A DNA stretch of 64,000 nucleotides, from contig CP078104.1 in the NCBI GenBank assembly GCA_019203745.1, positions 4,588,001 to 4,652,000 of the forward strand, written 5' to 3'. The position numbers and the translations under genes are program-made. Shown here piece after piece: positions 9,850 to 19,046 of the stretch (within the stretch, counting starts at the first letter, position 1; each line of letters starts with the position of its first letter). The notes under the pieces are model-generated. The model saw only the letters and a list, made by a program, of their open reading frames with translations, made no database searches and was not told the origin of the DNA. This DNA comes from Chryseobacterium sp. E1. GTDB lineage: Bacteria; Bacteroidota; Bacteroidia; Flavobacteriales; Weeksellaceae.

Positions 9850-10738
9850 TTATTTATCCTGAGGGATAGGATTAAACTGCGAATTCTCAATCGTCAGCGT
9901 TTTTGTCGTAAGATCGTAATGATCATTCATAGACATCACATGAACCGTTAAATTATCAATAGAGATCGGTTCGCCAAGATTAATGTTGGTAAGATTGGTG
10001 TCTTTGATGAACCTTCCATCTACAAGAATAACAAGTCCTGAACCTACAGCCGTCATTACATCATTATGAATGAAAAGTCCCGTATCTTCTCCAAGACCTA
10101 TTCCCAGTGTTCTCGGATTATTTACCACAGCCTGGAAAAGACGCCCGATTCGGCCTCTTTGTACAAAATGCGTATCAATGATCACATTGTCTATAAGACC
10201 TAACCCCTGTGTAGTTTTTATTTCTCCTTTTAAAAGTGCTTCTGAGCTGCTTCCCTGATAGATCATATTCTCTGAAGCGGCGGCGGCACCTGCGGAAGTT
10301 CCTGAGTAAATAAAATCCTGCTCCTGGTATTTCAGTAAAATGGTATCGTGAAATCTTGTCCCGCCAAGAATAGAAGTCAGTCTCAGCTGGTCTCCCCGGT
10401 AAACATCATGACGTCTGCAGCATTGGCTCTGGCTACCATAGCATCAGAATTGGCTTCTTCACGGTTATGGATATCAAGAACATTTACATTTTTAGCTCCT
10501 AAGAACTCAAATGCTTTTTGTATTCTGAACCTACGATCTGAGGAATCTGGGAGGCTGTTGTTACGATTTCAATGACAGAATTTTCCTTGTGTTTTGATTC
10601 GTTGATAATCTTCCGTAGGATTCCACGTTCAAAAAAGTTAAGATTCTTTTCGATATTCTGATCATAATCGGTTTCTGCAAAACTTCCTTTGTTTACAGCC
10701 CCTCCGATAACTATTAATTTTCCAACAGGTTTCGTCAT
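9850..10738 (-). CDS. cphB: Cyanophycinase (peptidase S51 family)
   Basis: About 296 residues with two bases restored (an A near 10512 and a G in the G-run near 10385). Cyanophycinase is a serine exopeptidase that cuts the Asp-Arg polymer cyanophycin into beta-aspartyl-arginine dipeptides. Family marks are GKLIVIGGA at the start, MMFTGGDQLRLTSILGGT, the nucleophile elbow FIYSGTSAGAAAASENMI (Ser in SAGA), then DTHFVQRGRIGRL and GIGLGEDTGLFI. It is divergent from cphA across about 195 bases, so the shared intergenic region can coordinate synthesis and breakdown. No export signal is visible, which fits degradation of an internal reserve rather than the secreted cyanophycinase type. Confidence 0.93.
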
Positions 10739-10864
10739 GGTACAAAATTAAAAATAAATAACATTATTTGGCGAAATTCATGCCATCTTTCGCTGATTTT
10801 TAATGATTTAAAAATGTTAATAAAAATTAATATTTTTTAATAAATCTTTAAATGAGGTATGGTT

Positions 10865-10890
10865 TTGTTTAGGGTTTTACATTATCTTTG
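10865..10890 (+). promoter_or_regulatory. Candidate cphA promoter
   Basis: TATCTTTG at 10883-10890 matches the Bacteroidota -7 element TAnnTTTG. A TTG at 10865-10867 is a possible -33 element, although the 15-base spacing is shorter than the usual 19 or so. It is 44 bases ahead of the cphA start. Confidence 0.45.
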
Positions 10891-10934
10891 GTTATAAAAG
10901 GAGTTATTGTTAACTGTTAAAATGCCAATAGACT

Positions 10935-13564
10935 ATGAAAATCGAAAAGATTCAGGCACTACGTGGTCCTAATATCTGGAGCATAAGAAGAAAGAAGCTG
11001 ATACAGATGAGGTTGGACCTTGAAGAAATGGAAAATTATCCTACCAATAAGATCGACGGATTCAGGGAGAGGATTGAAAAATTAATACCTTCACTGATTA
11101 CCCACCGCTGCTCCGAAGGAGTGGAAGGAGGCTTTTTCCACAGGGTGGAAACAGGGACCTGGATGGGGCATGTCATTGAGCATATTGCTTTAGAGATCCA
11201 GACCCTTGCCGGGATGGATGTAGGGTTTGGAAGAACCCGTGAAACAAAAACTCCGGGAGTGTACAACGTGGTATTCAATTATCTCGAAGAAAATGCAGGG
11301 ATTTATGCTGCAGAAGAAGCTGTAAAGATTGCAGAAGCCCTGGTGGAAGGAAAAGACTATGATTTAAATGCCTGCATTCATAAATTAAAAGAGATCAGGA
11401 AAGGGTCCGTCTGGGCCCGTCTACAGGAAGTATTGTTGAGGAAGCTGCTTCCAGAAGAATTCCATGGATCAGGTTGGCAGCCAATTCTTTGGTACAGCTT
11501 GGTTATGGAGTCAATCAACAGCGCTTTCAGGCGACTATTACTGGAAAAACAAGTTCTATTGCTGTAGATATTGCCTGTAATAAGGAATTAACCAAAAGAA
11601 TGCTTCACGATGCAGCCATTCCGGTCCCGATCGGTGATCTGGTGGTGGATGAAGAAGACTTAAATACTGTTATCAGGAAAATAGGATATCCTATTGTTTT
11701 AAAACCTCTGGATGGAAATCATGGGAAAGGCTCTTCCATTAATGTCAATGACTGGGAATCTGCAAAAACAGGCCTGGAGCATGCCCAAAAATATTCACGA
11801 AAAGTTATCGTTGAAAAATACATTACCGGATATGATTTCCGGGTATTGGTGATTAATAATAAAATGGTTGCTGCAGCAAGAAGAGTTCCTGCTCACGTTG
11901 TAGGGGACGGAGAACTGAATCTTCAGCAGCTTATTGATAAGGAAAATAAAGATCCGAGAAGGGGGTACGGTCATGAAAATGTCCTGACTGAAATTGAAGT
12001 GGATAAAGATACTATGGAGCTGCTGGAAAAGCTTCAGTATACTTTGGAAACAATTCCTCAGAGAGGAGAAGTGGTATATTTAAAATCAACAGCAAATCTT
12101 TCAACCGGTGGAACTTCCATTGATGTTACGGATATGATACACCCGGAAAATATCACGATGGCAGAGCGAATTTCCAAGATTATCGGGCTGGATGTCTGTG
12201 GTATTGATATCATGGCTGAGAATTTGACCCAACCTTTAAAGGAAAGTGGCGGCGCTATTATAGAAGTTAACGCTGCTCCTGGCTTCAGAATGCACCTGGC
12301 ACCAAGTGAAGGACTGCCCAGAAATGTGGCTGCACCTGTTGTAGATATGCTTTATCCTCAGGGGAAACCTTTTACCATTCCTATTATTGCAGTAACCGGC
12401 ACAAACGGAAAAACAACTACGACAAGACTTATTTCCCATATTGTAAAAAGTAACGGATATAGAGTAGGATTCACCACTTCGGACGGAATTTATATCCAGA
12501 ATACAATGCTTTCAAAAGGAGATACAACAGGACCGATTTCGGCAGAATTCATCCTGAAAGATCCTACCGTAGAATTTGCGGTGCTTGAAACGGCAAGAGG
12601 GGGAATCTTACGTTCCGGACTTGGTTTCTCTCAGTGTGATATCGGAGTTTTGACCAATATTGAGGAAGATCACCTGGGAATGAATGATATCCATAACTTA
12701 AGAGATCTTACCAAAGTGAAAAGGGTCGTATTGGATAGTGTAAAGAAAAGCGGCTGGAGCGTTCTGAATGCAGACAACGAATATTCGATGAAAATTATAA
12801 ATGATCTTGATTCGAATGTGGCGATCTTCAGTATGGATGAAAATAACCCTCATATCGTAAAATTTGCGAAAGAAGGAAAGATCACCTGTGTATATGAAGA
12901 AGGTTTCGTAACCATTAAAAAAGGAGACTGGAAGATCAGAATAGGAAAAGCCAAAGACTTTCCGATCACAATGGAAGGGAAAGCCAGATTCATGATTGAA
13001 AACGTCTTAGCAGCCAGTCTGGCAAGTTATCTTTACGGTTTTGGAATCGAAGATATCTCCAATTCCTTAAGAACGTTTATTCCAAGTGCTCAGCTTACTC
13101 CGGGAAGGCTGAATGTTTTCAAATTCAAAAACTTTAAAGTGCTGATTGACTTTGCTCATAACCCGTCCGGTTATGAAGCGATTGAAGATTATCTAAAAAA
13201 CGTTGAATCTACCAAGAAGATCGGTATTATTTCCGGTGTAGGAGACAGAAGAGATAATGATATCAAAGAATGCGGGAAAATTGCCGGCAGAATGTTCGAT
13301 TATATTATTATCCGTAATGAAAAACACCTTCGTGGAAGAACAGAAGAAGAAATCAACGGATTGATTATTGACGGAATAAATGAAGCAGGCAGAGACGTAA
13401 GTTACGAGATTATCCCTAAAGAAATCGAAGCCCTGAAGCATGCCATAGGAATGGCGGAAGAAGGTACTTTTATTACTGCTTTAAGTGATGTGATCTCTAA
13501 TGCAATCGATCTGGTGCAGGAATACCAGGCAAGGGAATTGCTGGAAGACGATAAAAACGTATAA
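10935..13564 (+). CDS. cphA: Cyanophycin synthetase
   Basis: About 876 residues with one G restored in the GGG run near 11401-11404 (giving VRLGPSTGSIVEEAASRR). CphA builds cyanophycin by alternately ligating aspartate to the poly-Asp backbone and arginine to its side chains, using two ATP sites. The N-terminal domain (about 1-160) is followed by the ATP-grasp module (about 200-470; TGKTSSIAVDIACNKELTKR, GNHGKGSSINV, EVNAAPGFRMHLAP) and a Mur-ligase-like module with P-loop VTGTNGKTTTTRLISHI and the later DFAHNPSGYEAIEDYL. Length and module order match classical CphA1. It is divergent from cphB and ends at a strong bidirectional terminator shared with the convergent amidoligase operon. Classical bacterial CphA may need a primer; nothing here identifies one. 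Confidence 0.95.
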
Positions 13565-13581
13565 TATTTACTGTTTATAAG

Positions 13582-13614
13582 AGACTCGGCTGAACCAAAG
13601 GTTCAGCCGAGTCT
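13582..13614. terminator. Strong bidirectional terminator between cphA and the amidoligase operon
   Basis: AGACTCGGCTGAACC and GGTTCAGCCGAGTCT form a perfect 15-bp stem with a 3-base AAA loop. It separates two convergent units and probably ends both. Confidence 0.9.
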
Positions 13615-13634
13615 TATTGATAATTTTTTAATCA

Positions 13635-14824
13635 TTAAAAAATTATCACTCTGCAAAAAAGCATTGGAACTTCCGATCCATATCGCATCCTTTTATTGAA
13701 ATCAACATTTACCATTGCTGCTTTTGTCATTCTTCCCAAATTTTCCAAAAGTACAGGACGCTCATCGCCTTGCTTCCAGATATACAACAGACGGATCTCC
13801 GCTTTTGAAAATTCTCCTTTAATATCTTCGAAAATCGGTTCGTAGGTTACTTTTCTCTGCAGGATATAATTTTCTTTATCCTCAATAGCATCCGTTATTT
13901 CTTTGGTGGGGTTAAGATTTACACCGCTTCCTGCGAATGAAAATAAAGGTTTCAATACAAAATTTTCAAGATTTTCATTTTCCGGAAATTCATGTAAAAA
14001 ATAACTTTTCGGAACGAATTGATGTTTTAATAATGGCAAAAGGAACTTTGAAATTTTAAAGAACCAGTTAGGATGAGTAACCCATTCTACCTCCGCTTCT
14101 TCACGGAAATCGAATTCAGTTTTGAGATCCGGAATTCTGTCCAGTTCATCAAAAATGACTCTGTTGTAGATTCTTTTGATCTGAATTAGTTGGCCTTCAT
14201 GCTCATAATACAGTTTTTTACCTTCTTTTTTACTTTGGTCAGACAGACCGTTTTTATTCCCAATAATTGCTCCGTCAAAGCAAAATCAATCGCTGTTTTC
14301 TGTTTTTCAGGGAAGATTTCGAGAAGAACTACATTTTCCGGATTTTCATCACCTACGATCAGCTCCTTCAAATAGTTTTTAAACGTTTCATGAGGCATTG
14401 GATTCCGGATATCGGAAAGGAAAGGGTAGACTTCACAAAATGTCTCTTCAAAGACCTTCTGGAAGGCATATAATGAAGGGAAGGCCTGCAATTCTATCAA
14501 TTGAGGTTCAATGTCTCCGTTTTCACTTTTGCAGATCCCGAAATCTATGGTGAAAAAGTGAGGCTGGTCCGTATCATTAGGAACCCGGCAATTATCGGGA
14601 ATAGCTTTCTGCAGAGTTTCAGCCGGAAATGCTTTGATCTGGGTGATGATGCTTTCGCTGGCATCAAGAAGCTTACCTTCGAATCCTTTGGTAAGAAATA
14701 AGGGACTCTCAGAAATTCTGAAGGTAGGTTCTATACCTCCTTTTTGTTTTAAAATATCTTTCAGCTGTTGATATTTTTCCTGTGAAAACTCCTGATTGAA
14801 CTGTTTTCTGTATTTTGGGATCAT
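13635..14824 (-). CDS. ATP-grasp-like ligase, last gene of the amidoligase operon
   Basis: About 396 residues with one A restored near 14213 (KVKKEGKKLYYEHEGQL). The C-terminal half looks like an ATP-grasp nucleotide site: NFVLKPLFSFAGSGVNLNP (lysine plus glycine-rich lid), NYILQRKVTYEPIF, AEIRLLYIWKQGDERP and a terminal NLGRMTKAAMVNVDFNK. The N-terminal half has no motif I recognise but contains PHFFTIDFGICKSENGDIEP and IELQAFPSLYAFQ, reminiscent of large ATP-grasp ligases that join acids to amines. No signal peptide. It is separated from the amidotransferase gene by about 255 bases holding a dispersed repeat. Exact substrates cannot be inferred; assignment to ATP-grasp is by motif pattern only. 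Confidence 0.65.
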
Positions 14825-14895
14825 ATTTTTTCTTTTGTGATGTTAAAAAAATCGAGCAATAATGCCCGATTTGATATTTTAAATGAGTTTAACCA

Positions 14896-15055
14896 CAAAT
14901 CAAAGATTTGACAAAGTCAAAAGTCATAAAGGATGAATAAATTCATATAAGGTGAAAATCAAAGATTTTCAAAAAAACTTAAATGTACTTTTCAAATAAT
15001 TAGCAGTACCTTAAAATAACCAAAGTGCTAAAAAACTTTTGTGACTTTGTGGTTC
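14896..15055. repeat. Intergenic dispersed repeat, copy 1
   Basis: Contains two near-palindromes (CAAATCAAAGATTTG 14896-14910 and GAAAATCAAAGATTTTC 14954-14970) followed by AACTTAAATGTACTTTTCAA... (14976-15055). A diverged copy of this last part lies at 18211-18285 in the same operon. No ORF fits. Confidence 0.6.
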
Positions 15056-15079
15056 ATATCAATGCTTTAAGCCAAAGAC

Positions 15080-15897
15080 TCAATCTCTTTCAAAATGTTT
15101 TTTTGCAAACTGAAGGAACCTCGGAAGGATCTGGTTTCTGGTCAGGATGATTTTGTCTTCATCATCTATTCTGTCCATGGTCTCAAGATATTTTTCCATA
15201 CCGAAGTTTTCGATCATCGCTTCTCTGTTTTTTTCATCTTTCAGATTTTCAATCAATGCTTGAGGGCTGGCTTCCGGGTGAAATTGGGTTCCGAATATTT
15301 CATCTGAAAAACGGACTGCCATTACAGCTCTTTCCAGATTGATATGAGGACGGAATTTTTCAATGGCCATAACAGTCATTCCCAGTTCCTCAAAACGGTC
15401 CTGATCAGGCTCAATAAACTGGTATGCTCTGGAATCTACTGCATAGAATGGATCCTGGAGGTTTCTGAATAAAAACTCTTCACGGCCTTCTTTGGTTTTA
15501 TGCACAGGCATTACCCCGAAAGAATAAGATTTCCTTTTGCAGATATTACCCAGTTTCCAGTGAATGCTTGCCAGCTGGAATGAATGGCAGATCAGGAAAA
15601 GGTATTTTTATCCTCGCTGTATTTATTGTGTTCAAAAACAGAATCTAAAAAACCGGCAAATCTGTCTTCCCATGCAAAACCTTCTCTGTGAGGATTACCA
15701 GGTCCGCCTGAAGAAATAAAAATATCAAAATCATCAATCTCCGGCATTTCATCTTTGAACCTCACATCAAATGTTTTGATGATCACATTTTCTTCAGACT
15801 TCTGCTGAAAAGCTTCGGAAATCTCTTTAATGTTTCTAAAGCCTTGATTCACATGGTTGTTGTTCATGTCCAGCAGAGCAATTCGAATATCTTTCAT
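15080..15897 (-). CDS. Class I glutamine amidotransferase-like protein
   Basis: About 272 residues with one T restored near 15600 (NTFFLICHSFQLASIHWKLG). The fold marks are an N-terminal DIRIALLDMNNNH, the oxyanion region IFISSGGPGNPHREG, a nucleophile elbow ICHSFQLA and the His-x-Glu pair GTQFHPEAS. These enzymes hydrolyse glutamine and pass ammonia to a partner synthetase. The elbow is unusual: the common form is GICLGxQ, here LICHSFQ with the Cys and Gln kept. In this operon it could supply ammonia to one of the ligases, or act as a gamma-glutamyl hydrolase on the pathway product. It follows the carboxylate-amine ligase by 33 bases on the same strand. Confidence 0.85.
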
Positions 15898-15930
15898 TAC
15901 ATCATATTTTTTGTAAAGTTACCAAAAATA

Positions 15931-17049
15931 TTATGAAGCGTGCTCTCCATGTGTTATGCCATACTCAGTTTCTGAGATCATATAATCTACCACTTTCGTC
16001 AGATCACCTGTTTCCTTAAAGATTTGAAGCTGCCTGTCGGCACCGGTTCCGTTCTCAAGAATTTTCCAGGCATATTCCACCTCATGACGGCAGCCAAGAT
16101 CGTCTACCACATCATCAATAAATTCTAAAAGTTCTTTTAAAAGGTGAGGATAAGGTACAGATTCTTCTTTACCAAAGTCGATCAGATGGGCTTCAATACC
16201 GCTTTTGGAAGCACGCCATTTATTTTCATTCAACAGCAGCCTTCTATAGCTTCTGAAACTCAGGTTCTGCTGATGAAGCTTATAAATTTTAGCCACCAGG
16301 CTTTGCATGATTGCTGCAAGACAGACGGTTTCATCAATCCTTAAAGGCATATCGCAGATTCTGAATTCAATGGTAGGGTAGAACGGGTGAACACGCAGAT
16401 CCCACCAGATTTTCTTGGCATTGTCAATCGTTCCTGTTTTTACAAGAAGGTCTACATAGCTGTCAAATTCCGCCAGAGAATTGAAATAACTTGGAATTCC
16501 TGTTCTTGGGAATTTCACGAAAATCTCCTGACGGTAAGACTTAAATCCCGTATATCTTCCGATCCAGAAAGGTGAATTGGTAGACAGGGCATAGACGTGA
16601 GGCAGAAAGTAACGCATCACATTCTGAATTCTTACGCCTTCTTCACGATTGGGAATTCCAATATGTACGTGGAGCCCGAAAATAAGGTTTTCACGGGCTA
16701 CATCTCCCATGTCATCCACAATTTTGATGTATCTTTCTCCCTGGGTAATATTATTTTCCGACCAATGCGAAAAAGGGTGCGTCCCACCTCCGGAAACACG
16801 AAGTCCCTGTTCATGGGCTGTATTGATAAGATGCCTTCTTAAATTTGTTAATTCTGCCCTGGCTTCCTGAATATTCTGGCAGATACCCGTTTCCATCTCA
16901 ATCATAGATTCGTGCATTTCGTGCTTTAAGTTCTCACTTAAAACCGCTTTGCCCCCTTCAATGATTTTAGAAACGTGAGAAACCAGATCCCGGCTTTCAA
17001 CGTCGATGATCTGATACTCTTCTTCAATTCCAATAGTAAACTGATGCAT
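15931..17049 (-). CDS. Carboxylate-amine ligase, GCS2/YbdK family
   Basis: Intact, 372 residues, a normal length for the family. It belongs to the glutamate-cysteine ligase type 2 group, which forms a gamma-glutamyl amide with ATP. Visible marks are the N-terminal FTIGIEEEYQIID (acidic metal ligands), EMHESMIEMETGICQNI, GGGTHPFSHW, the LIFGLHVHIGIP core and WWDLRVHPFYPTIEFRICD. Known relatives make gamma-glutamylcysteine (EgtA-like) or have weak ligase activity of unknown purpose (E. coli YbdK). Here it sits between an amidotransferase and an ATP-grasp gene with gaps of 33 and 48 bases, so it likely provides one bond-forming step of the same pathway. Start ATG 17049 gives MHQFTIGIEEEY, the expected beginning. 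Confidence 0.9.
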   Translation of the reverse strand: MHQFTIGIEEEYQIIDVESRDLVSHVSKIIEGGKAVLSENLKHEMHESMIEMETGICQNIQEARAELTNLRRHLINTAHEQGLRVSGGGTHPFSHWSENNITQGERYIKIVDDMGDVARENLIFGLHVHIGIPNREEGVRIQNVMRYFLPHVYALSTNSPFWIGRYTGFKSYRQEIFVKFPRTGIPSYFNSLAEFDSYVDLLVKTGTIDNAKKIWWDLRVHPFYPTIEFRICDMPLRIDETVCLAAIMQSLVAKIYKLHQQNLSFRSYRRLLLNENKWRASKSGIEAHLIDFGKEESVPYPHLLKELLEFIDDVVDDLGCRHEVEYAWKILENGTGADRQLQIFKETGDLTKVVDYMISETEYGITHGEHAS

Positions 17050-17097
17050 TTTTTCTGTGTTTTTTTATTTCTTCAAAAGTTTATTTGATCGAATCTT

Positions 17098-18031
17098 TTA
17101 CAAAGGTTCCCAGGTGATATTAGGTTTTCCTGGAACATATTCTTTAGCTTTTTCAATCGCCAGTTTTGCAGCATGTTCGATGATCCATGCGAAGTTTTCC
17201 TCTCCTACAGAATTCCGGTCTGCATCGGTGCAGGATTACAGAAGTCGATTGCATAAGGAATACCGTCTCTTACTGCAAATTCTACCGTATTAAAATCATA
17301 GCCCAGAGCTTCGTTCATTTTGATGGTATAATCATGAATGGTCTTCAATAATTTTTCAAGTTCTTCCCCTTGAGTCTGATGGGTTGTTGCATATCTTAAA
17401 TGATGGGGATTTCTAGGCTCATATGGCATAATATGAACGTATTTTCTGCCCAGACAGTAAACCCTGTAATAATCATCAAAAATGATCTCTTCCTGTACCA
17501 TCATCACAAGCTGTTCGGTTTCACTCAGTTTATTCCAAAGATCATCCGGATTTTCTACTCTGTAAACATTTTTCCATCCTCCGCCGTCATGAGGTTTCAT
17601 ATAGGCCGGGAAGCCTACATAATTGAAAATGTATTCCCAGTCGTGAGGAAATTTAAGATTCCTGAACGAGGTTTCTGAAGTGCTGTCCGGTCTTTCGTGA
17701 GACGGAAGCAAAACGGTCTTGGGAAGCGGAATCCCAAGCTTAGACATCAGGGCGTTGTTGAAAAACTTTTCGTCAGCACTCCACCAGAAAGGATTATTGA
17801 TCACATAAGTACCGTTAAGTGCTGCATTTTTCAGATAAGCTCTGTAAAAGGGAACGTCCTGTGAAATTCTGTCGATGATTACTGCATATCCATAATCCGC
17901 ACCCTGCTCCAGTTTATCAATCATTACCGGCTCAGCGATGATATCTCCGCCTCCCAGTTCATTTACTTTGTCTATAAATGCCCAGGGAAATGTATCTTCC
18001 ATACCGAATAGAATTCCTACTTTTTTGCCAT
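17098..18031 (-). CDS. ATP-grasp family protein
   Basis: About 311 residues. The open frame extends up to 18149 but with no homologous start. I place the start at ATG 18031, which reads MAKKVGILFGMEDTFPWAF when one A is restored in the A-run. A second break near 17219-17226 is fixed by one base, giving CNPAPDADRNSVGEENFAWI and an end at 17098. ATP-grasp marks are a PAYMKPHDGGGWKNVYRV lid loop, VMMVQEEIIFDDYYRVY and TVEFAVRDGIPYAIDFCNP (metal-binding acid and Asn). Such enzymes activate a carboxylate as acyl phosphate and couple it to an amine. It lies 48 bases ahead of the carboxylate-amine ligase gene, consistent with co-translation. Substrate unknown. Confidence 0.82.
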
Positions 18032-18118
18032 AATTTCTGTTTTTAAATTGGTGTATATTTTTTTCTGTTTTATCTTTTTTACTGTGGATGAAAATGAAAT
18101 TCAGTCCGGGAAACCATC

Positions 18119-18285
18119 CCGTCAAATCCTTGATTTGACGCCCCTCCAAAGGAAGGAAATATCACGTCTTCAGTTGTGATACCTGGGAAATAAAAGTTTT
18201 TGATTTTTTTAAAACTTAAATGAACTTTTCAAACAGTTAGTAGTATTTAAAAATAACTTAAGTACAAAGTATCTTCTGTGTTAAA
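18119..18285. repeat. Intergenic dispersed repeat, copy 2, with a palindrome
   Basis: GTCAAATC-CTT-GATTTGAC (18120-18138) is an 8-bp inverted repeat. It is followed at 18211-18285 by AAAACTTAAATGAACTTTTC..., a diverged copy of 14976-15055. It occupies the 269-base gap between the esterase and ATP-grasp genes. Confidence 0.6.
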
Positions 18286-18300
18286 TGTTACTTATTGGTT

Positions 18301-19013
18301 TTAAGAAAAGTAAGTTCCTATGAATGTTGGGAATACCATTCTCCACAAAGGCCAGTCGTGCCCGATCCATTTTCTTTCATCATACCAGAAATCAATTCCT
18401 TTTAACCGTAAGATTTCTGCCATTTCAATGTTTTTATCTTTACAGATATCCTGATCGGAGGTACTCAATACGATATGCATATGTTTGTATTTCCAGGCTT
18501 CATCGTTTCTTACAAATTCTCTTGGACAGTTAAAGTACACCAGCTCATCAGAATATCCGTTCATAAAATTCCTGATACTGAATGCTCCTGACATACAGAT
18601 CACATGGGAAACAACATCCGGAAACCTGAAAGCAAAATTGGCCGCATGATACCCTCCGAAACTGGCTCCGGCAACTGCAACACGATGCGTTTTGTGAAGC
18701 TTCTGAATATAAGGTACAAATTCCTGAATCAGAAACTGTACGTACCGCTCGTAGTTTCTGATACGCTGCTGGGGAGATATCTTTTCATCATAAAAGCTCC
18801 ATGCGTCAATGGTCTGAATGTTATAAAGTTTTACCTTTCCTGTTCTACAAACCAGTTGATACTTCCGTTAAGGTGAAAATCATGGTTTTGGGTATATTGT
18901 CCTTGAGAGGTTGGAAACATGATGATAGGATAGCCGTAATGTCCGGTTACCTCTACCTTGAGACTTGTTCCCAATATATTTGAATAATAATCTGTATGTT
19001 CTATGTGAGGCAT
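18301..19013 (-). CDS. Alpha/beta-hydrolase esterase in the amidoligase operon
   Basis: About 237 residues with one A restored near 18835 (EQEKVKLYNIQTIDAWSFY). It is a cytoplasmic putative-esterase protein. The nucleophile elbow is VAVAGASFGGYHAANF (Ser in GASFG), with an acid candidate in VLSTSDQDICKD and a late His in KWIGHDWPLWR. The N-terminus starts MPHIEHTDYYSNILGTSL and includes GYPIIMFPTSQGQ as a likely oxyanion strand. There is no signal sequence. This family hydrolyses esters or thioesters, and some members act on peptides or as acyltransferases. It is 33 bases downstream of the first ATP-grasp gene, so it is probably part of the same pathway, perhaps as a releasing or editing hydrolase (inference). 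Confidence 0.85.
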
Positions 19014-19046
19014 TTAAATTTTTTTACTTTAATAATTGTGTTGATA

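Noticed and set aside
18036-18149. Long N-terminal extension of the second ATP-grasp protein up to 18149
   Set aside because: The extension is low-complexity and homology begins at MAKKVGILFG. One restored A puts ATG 18031 in frame.
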